From the NCBI GenBank assembly GCA_005239465.1, contig SPAW01000013.1, positions 1 to 57,455 of the forward strand: 57,455 bases of DNA. Direction: 5' to 3'. The notes beneath the pieces are model-generated. The model had not been told where the DNA came from. It made no database searches and saw nothing but the letters and a program-made list of their open reading frames with translations. A program made the translations under genes and the position numbers. Positions 55,472 to 57,455 of the stretch are shown piece by piece (positions within the stretch are counted from its first letter, which is position 1; every line of letters starts with the position of its first letter). This stretch comes from Nitrospira sp. (GTDB taxonomy: Bacteria > Nitrospirota > Nitrospiria > Nitrospirales > Nitrospiraceae).

Positions 55472-55750
55472 CCTCGCCCGCATTATTCATGAACGCTTCT
55501 ATTGCAATCGCGGATTCGCTGCGCTTGCGCGTGAAGCGTCGTTCGTGAAGCGTCCCTCGACTCAGCTCAGGACGGTGAGCCAGCCCCTCGACTCGGCTCG
55601 GGGCCTTGAGCCTGTCGAAAGGTCGAACCGTGAAGCGCAGGACAGAATGAGTGCGTTTGTATCGTCGCATGCGAGATACGAGATGCGCTTCACGAGGAAC
55701 GCGCTTTCGGACGATTTCGTGACGAACCGTCATGAATAATGCGGGCGAGG
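55472..55750. repeat. 279-base element with perfect 21-base terminal inverted repeats
   Basis: Bases 55472-55492 and 55730-55750 are exact reverse complements (CCTCGCCCGCATTATTCATG...). The interior has several GTGAAGCGT/CGTATCTCG-type words shared with 50578-50738, plus two CCCTCGACTC...GAGCC hairpin units. It carries no gene and no obvious target-site duplication. Its features suit a MITE- or REP-cluster-type mobile element. Confidence 0.75.
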
Positions 55751-55824
55751 AGTTGCGGGCTCAAAGATCCCTGTGTTACGAATATCATGTGCCTCTGAAT
55801 GGAAAAAGTTGTAGACCTGTGGCC

Positions 55825-56349
55825 ATGCTGAAAATCGCCAAGCTCGGTAATCCCATCCTTCGCAAGATGGCTGCTCCCGTGGACCCACGCGTGATCAAAT
55901 CTATTGAACTGCAGCGCCTGATCGATGAGATGTTTGAAACGATGTATGACGAACCGGGGATCGGGCTGGCTGCGCCTCAAGTCTCGCGTTCGATTCAATT
56001 AGCCGTGATGGGCTGCAAGGAGGAAGGTGGTTTCCCCGAGACCGTCCTCATCAATCCTTCTATCCTGTATTACGGTCCGCAACAGGTGGAAAACTGGGAA
56101 GGCTGTCTTAGCGTCGATGGGTTGAGAGGCAAAGTCACTAGACCATCGCTGGTGCGGGTGAAGGGGTTGGATCGGAACGGCATGCCGCTCGACTTCGAAG
56201 CGACGGGACTCTACGCCATCTGCATTCAACACGAGATGGATCACTTGGTGGGAAAAGTCTTTCTCGATCGTATGACGGACCTCTCCACACTGACTCAGCT
56301 CCATGAGTTCTCGCAGTACTGGCAAAAAGAGCCGACGAACGTGATCTAA
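55825..56349 (+). CDS. def: Peptide deformylase
   Basis: This 174-residue enzyme removes formyl from new polypeptides. All three motifs are present: GIGLAAPQV (motif 1), EGCLSV (motif 2 with the metal Cys) and the metal-binding helix QHEMDHLVGKVF (HExxH with two His and catalytic Glu). I chose the ATG before LKIAKLGNPILR, which matches the family start. The promoter and leader lie beside the inverted-repeat element. Confidence 0.95.
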   Translation: MLKIAKLGNPILRKMAAPVDPRVIKSIELQRLIDEMFETMYDEPGIGLAAPQVSRSIQLAVMGCKEEGGFPETVLINPSILYYGPQQVENWEGCLSVDGLRGKVTRPSLVRVKGLDRNGMPLDFEATGLYAICIQHEMDHLVGKVFLDRMTDLSTLTQLHEFSQYWQKEPTNVI

Positions 56350-56371
56350 CGCCTCCCTCGTCAGACCATCT

Positions 56372-57455
56372 GTGAAACCTCTTCTTCGTGTCCTGCAATA
56401 TCTCCGGCCTCATCGCGGCCTTGCGTTCACCACGCTCTTGTGCGCGGCTTGCGCCACGGCTATGGAGCTGGCGCCTCCCTGGGCGATCAAGATCATCATC
56501 GACGACGTGATTCAGGCCAAGCAAGCCGCGTTGCTCCCCTGGGTCTTGGGCATGCTGGTCGGGGCCTATGTCCTGAAAAACGTGTTCGCCTCGCTCCGAA
56601 TCCGGCTCAACAATCAGCTTGAACAAACCGTGGTGCACGATCTGCGCCGGCATATCTTTTCCGCGTTGCAACGGCTCTCCATGAATTACTTTGAGAATCG
56701 GTCGACCGGCGAAATTATGTCGCGGGTGACGAACGATACCGAGCATGTCGAGCGGATTTTCATCGACGGACTCGAAGGTGCGTTGACGGCGTCGTTGACC
56801 CTCATCGGAATCACGATCATGCTGTTTACACTCAATTGGAAACTGGCCGCTCTGTCGCTGCTGCCGATTCCTCTTCTCATGCTGTCGGCGAGCTGGTTTA
56901 CATCGAGAGTGCATGGCTACTACCACGAGATCAGAAAGAGTTCTGCCGAACTGAGCGGCTACCTACAAGACTCACTGTCCGGCATCAGAGAAACCATGGG
57001 CTTTACACAGCAGGCCTATGAACGGTCGCGGTTCAACCGGTTGAGCCGAGCCTATAGTGAGACGAATCTGAAGGCCATGGTTCTGTGGTCACTCTACTCG
57101 CCCGGGATGATTCTTCTCGCCGGTCTGGGGACCGTGTTGATTCTCTGGTATGGCGCCGGTGAGGTATTGGAGGGACGGCTGACGCTCGGCGAGCTTGTGT
57201 TGTTTCTGTCCTATCTGGCGCTGTTTTATGTCCCTATCAATCAGATTCACTCCGTGAATCACATGTTGCAACATGCGCTGGCAGCGAGCGACCGAGTTTT
57301 CGAAGTGCTGGATGCGGTTCCAGAGGTGGCGGACCGGCCCGGCGTGGTGACCCCGGCACATCGAATGCGTGGAGAGGTTCGGTTCGACCGGGTGCAGTTT
57401 CACTATCGTCCCGATGTGCCGGTGCTCAAGAGTCTCTCCGTCTCTGTATCGGCAG
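56372..57455 (+). CDS. ABC exporter (fused permease-ATPase), 5' part
   Basis: The frame runs from a GTG to the window edge (361 codons, incomplete). It shows an N-terminal ABC-exporter membrane domain with landmarks RPHRGLAFTTLL, FENRSTGEIMSRVTNDTEHV (the coupling loop) and ELVLFLSYLALFYVPINQI. The linker then runs to the first strand of the nucleotide-binding domain (VRFDRVQFHYRPDVPVLKS). The Walker A lies beyond the window. It starts 23 bases after def. It is MsbA/multidrug-type, and its substrate is unknown. Confidence 0.9.
   Translation, partial: MKPLLRVLQYLRPHRGLAFTTLLCAACATAMELAPPWAIKIIIDDVIQAKQAALLPWVLGMLVGAYVLKNVFASLRIRLNNQLEQTVVHDLRRHIFSALQRLSMNYFENRSTGEIMSRVTNDTEHVERIFIDGLEGALTASLTLIGITIMLFTLNWKLAALSLLPIPLLMLSASWFTSRVHGYYHEIRKSSAELSGYLQDSLSGIRETMGFTQQAYERSRFNRLSRAYSETNLKAMVLWSLYSPGMILLAGLGTVLILWYGAGEVLEGRLTLGELVLFLSYLALFYVPINQIHSVNHMLQHALAASDRVFEVLDAVPEVADRPGVVTPAHRMRGEVRFDRVQFHYRPDVPVLKSLSVSVSA

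Noticed and set aside
55555-55625. CRISPR-like spacing of CCCTCGACTC units
   Set aside because: Only two imperfect units forming hairpins; no regular spacers and no cas genes.

Overview
The window looks like a piece of a Nitrospira-type (Nitrospirota) chromosome. This is inference from gene families, not from a marker gene. Supporting features are an estimated G+C in the high fifties, a mixed gluconeogenic set (phosphoglucomutase, GlgC, pyruvate phosphate dikinase, acetyl-CoA synthetase, transketolase), periplasmic copper and c-type cytochrome proteins, many lipoproteins and outer-membrane proteins typical of a diderm, and dispersed intergenic repeats. Most of it reads as ordinary core chromosome with small accessory patches.

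Layout. Positions 1-3153: the tail of an unidentified gene, a small membrane protein, a PIN/ribbon-helix-helix toxin-antitoxin pair with a tandem operator, and pgm. 3735-12380: a large AsmA-like protein, a dispersed repeat, an M24 peptidase, the archease-RtcB RNA ligase pair with an inverted repeat between them, a PilZ protein, a decayed 2OG-Fe(II) oxygenase remnant, a coiled-coil exported protein and a cupin. 12845-19982 (all minus strand): a cytochrome c plus cupredoxin/beta-propeller pair, a Crp/Fnr regulator overlapping transketolase, a fibronectin-III lipoprotein, and an Rrf2 regulator overlapping a TauE/SafE exporter. 20260-32045: a compact plus-strand run glyQ-glyS-(membrane protein)-ppdK-ribD-esterase-unknown-MFS-(39-residue membrane protein)-ribE, with several 4-base start/stop overlaps.

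32175-41523: a coiled-coil surface protein with YadA-head-like repeats, acs with a tiny membrane protein behind it, an exported caspase-fold/TPR protein that lacks the catalytic cysteine, and a run of four envelope proteins (LPP20-like, LpoB-like, TPR lipoprotein, LPP20-like) behind a recognisable promoter. 41561-49490: a second PIN pair, a TPP-dependent 2-keto-acid decarboxylase, an RlmI-like methyltransferase, a frameshifted XRE regulator, a SpoU methyltransferase, tRNA-Phe and a predicted outer-membrane barrel.

49513-57455: a Ski2/HelY-type helicase whose two RecA lobes lie in two separate genes in reversed order, with a repeat between them. Then come glgC, a small coiled-coil protein, a truncated-looking TolC-like leader gene, a HEAT-repeat protein, an element bounded by a perfect 21-base inverted repeat, def, and the first part of an ABC exporter.

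The best candidates for something undescribed are the split and permuted helicase, the pseudo-caspase/TPR protein next to the lipoprotein cluster, the 120-130-base structured repeat that forms the whole apparent 5' leader of ribE, and several very small membrane proteins.
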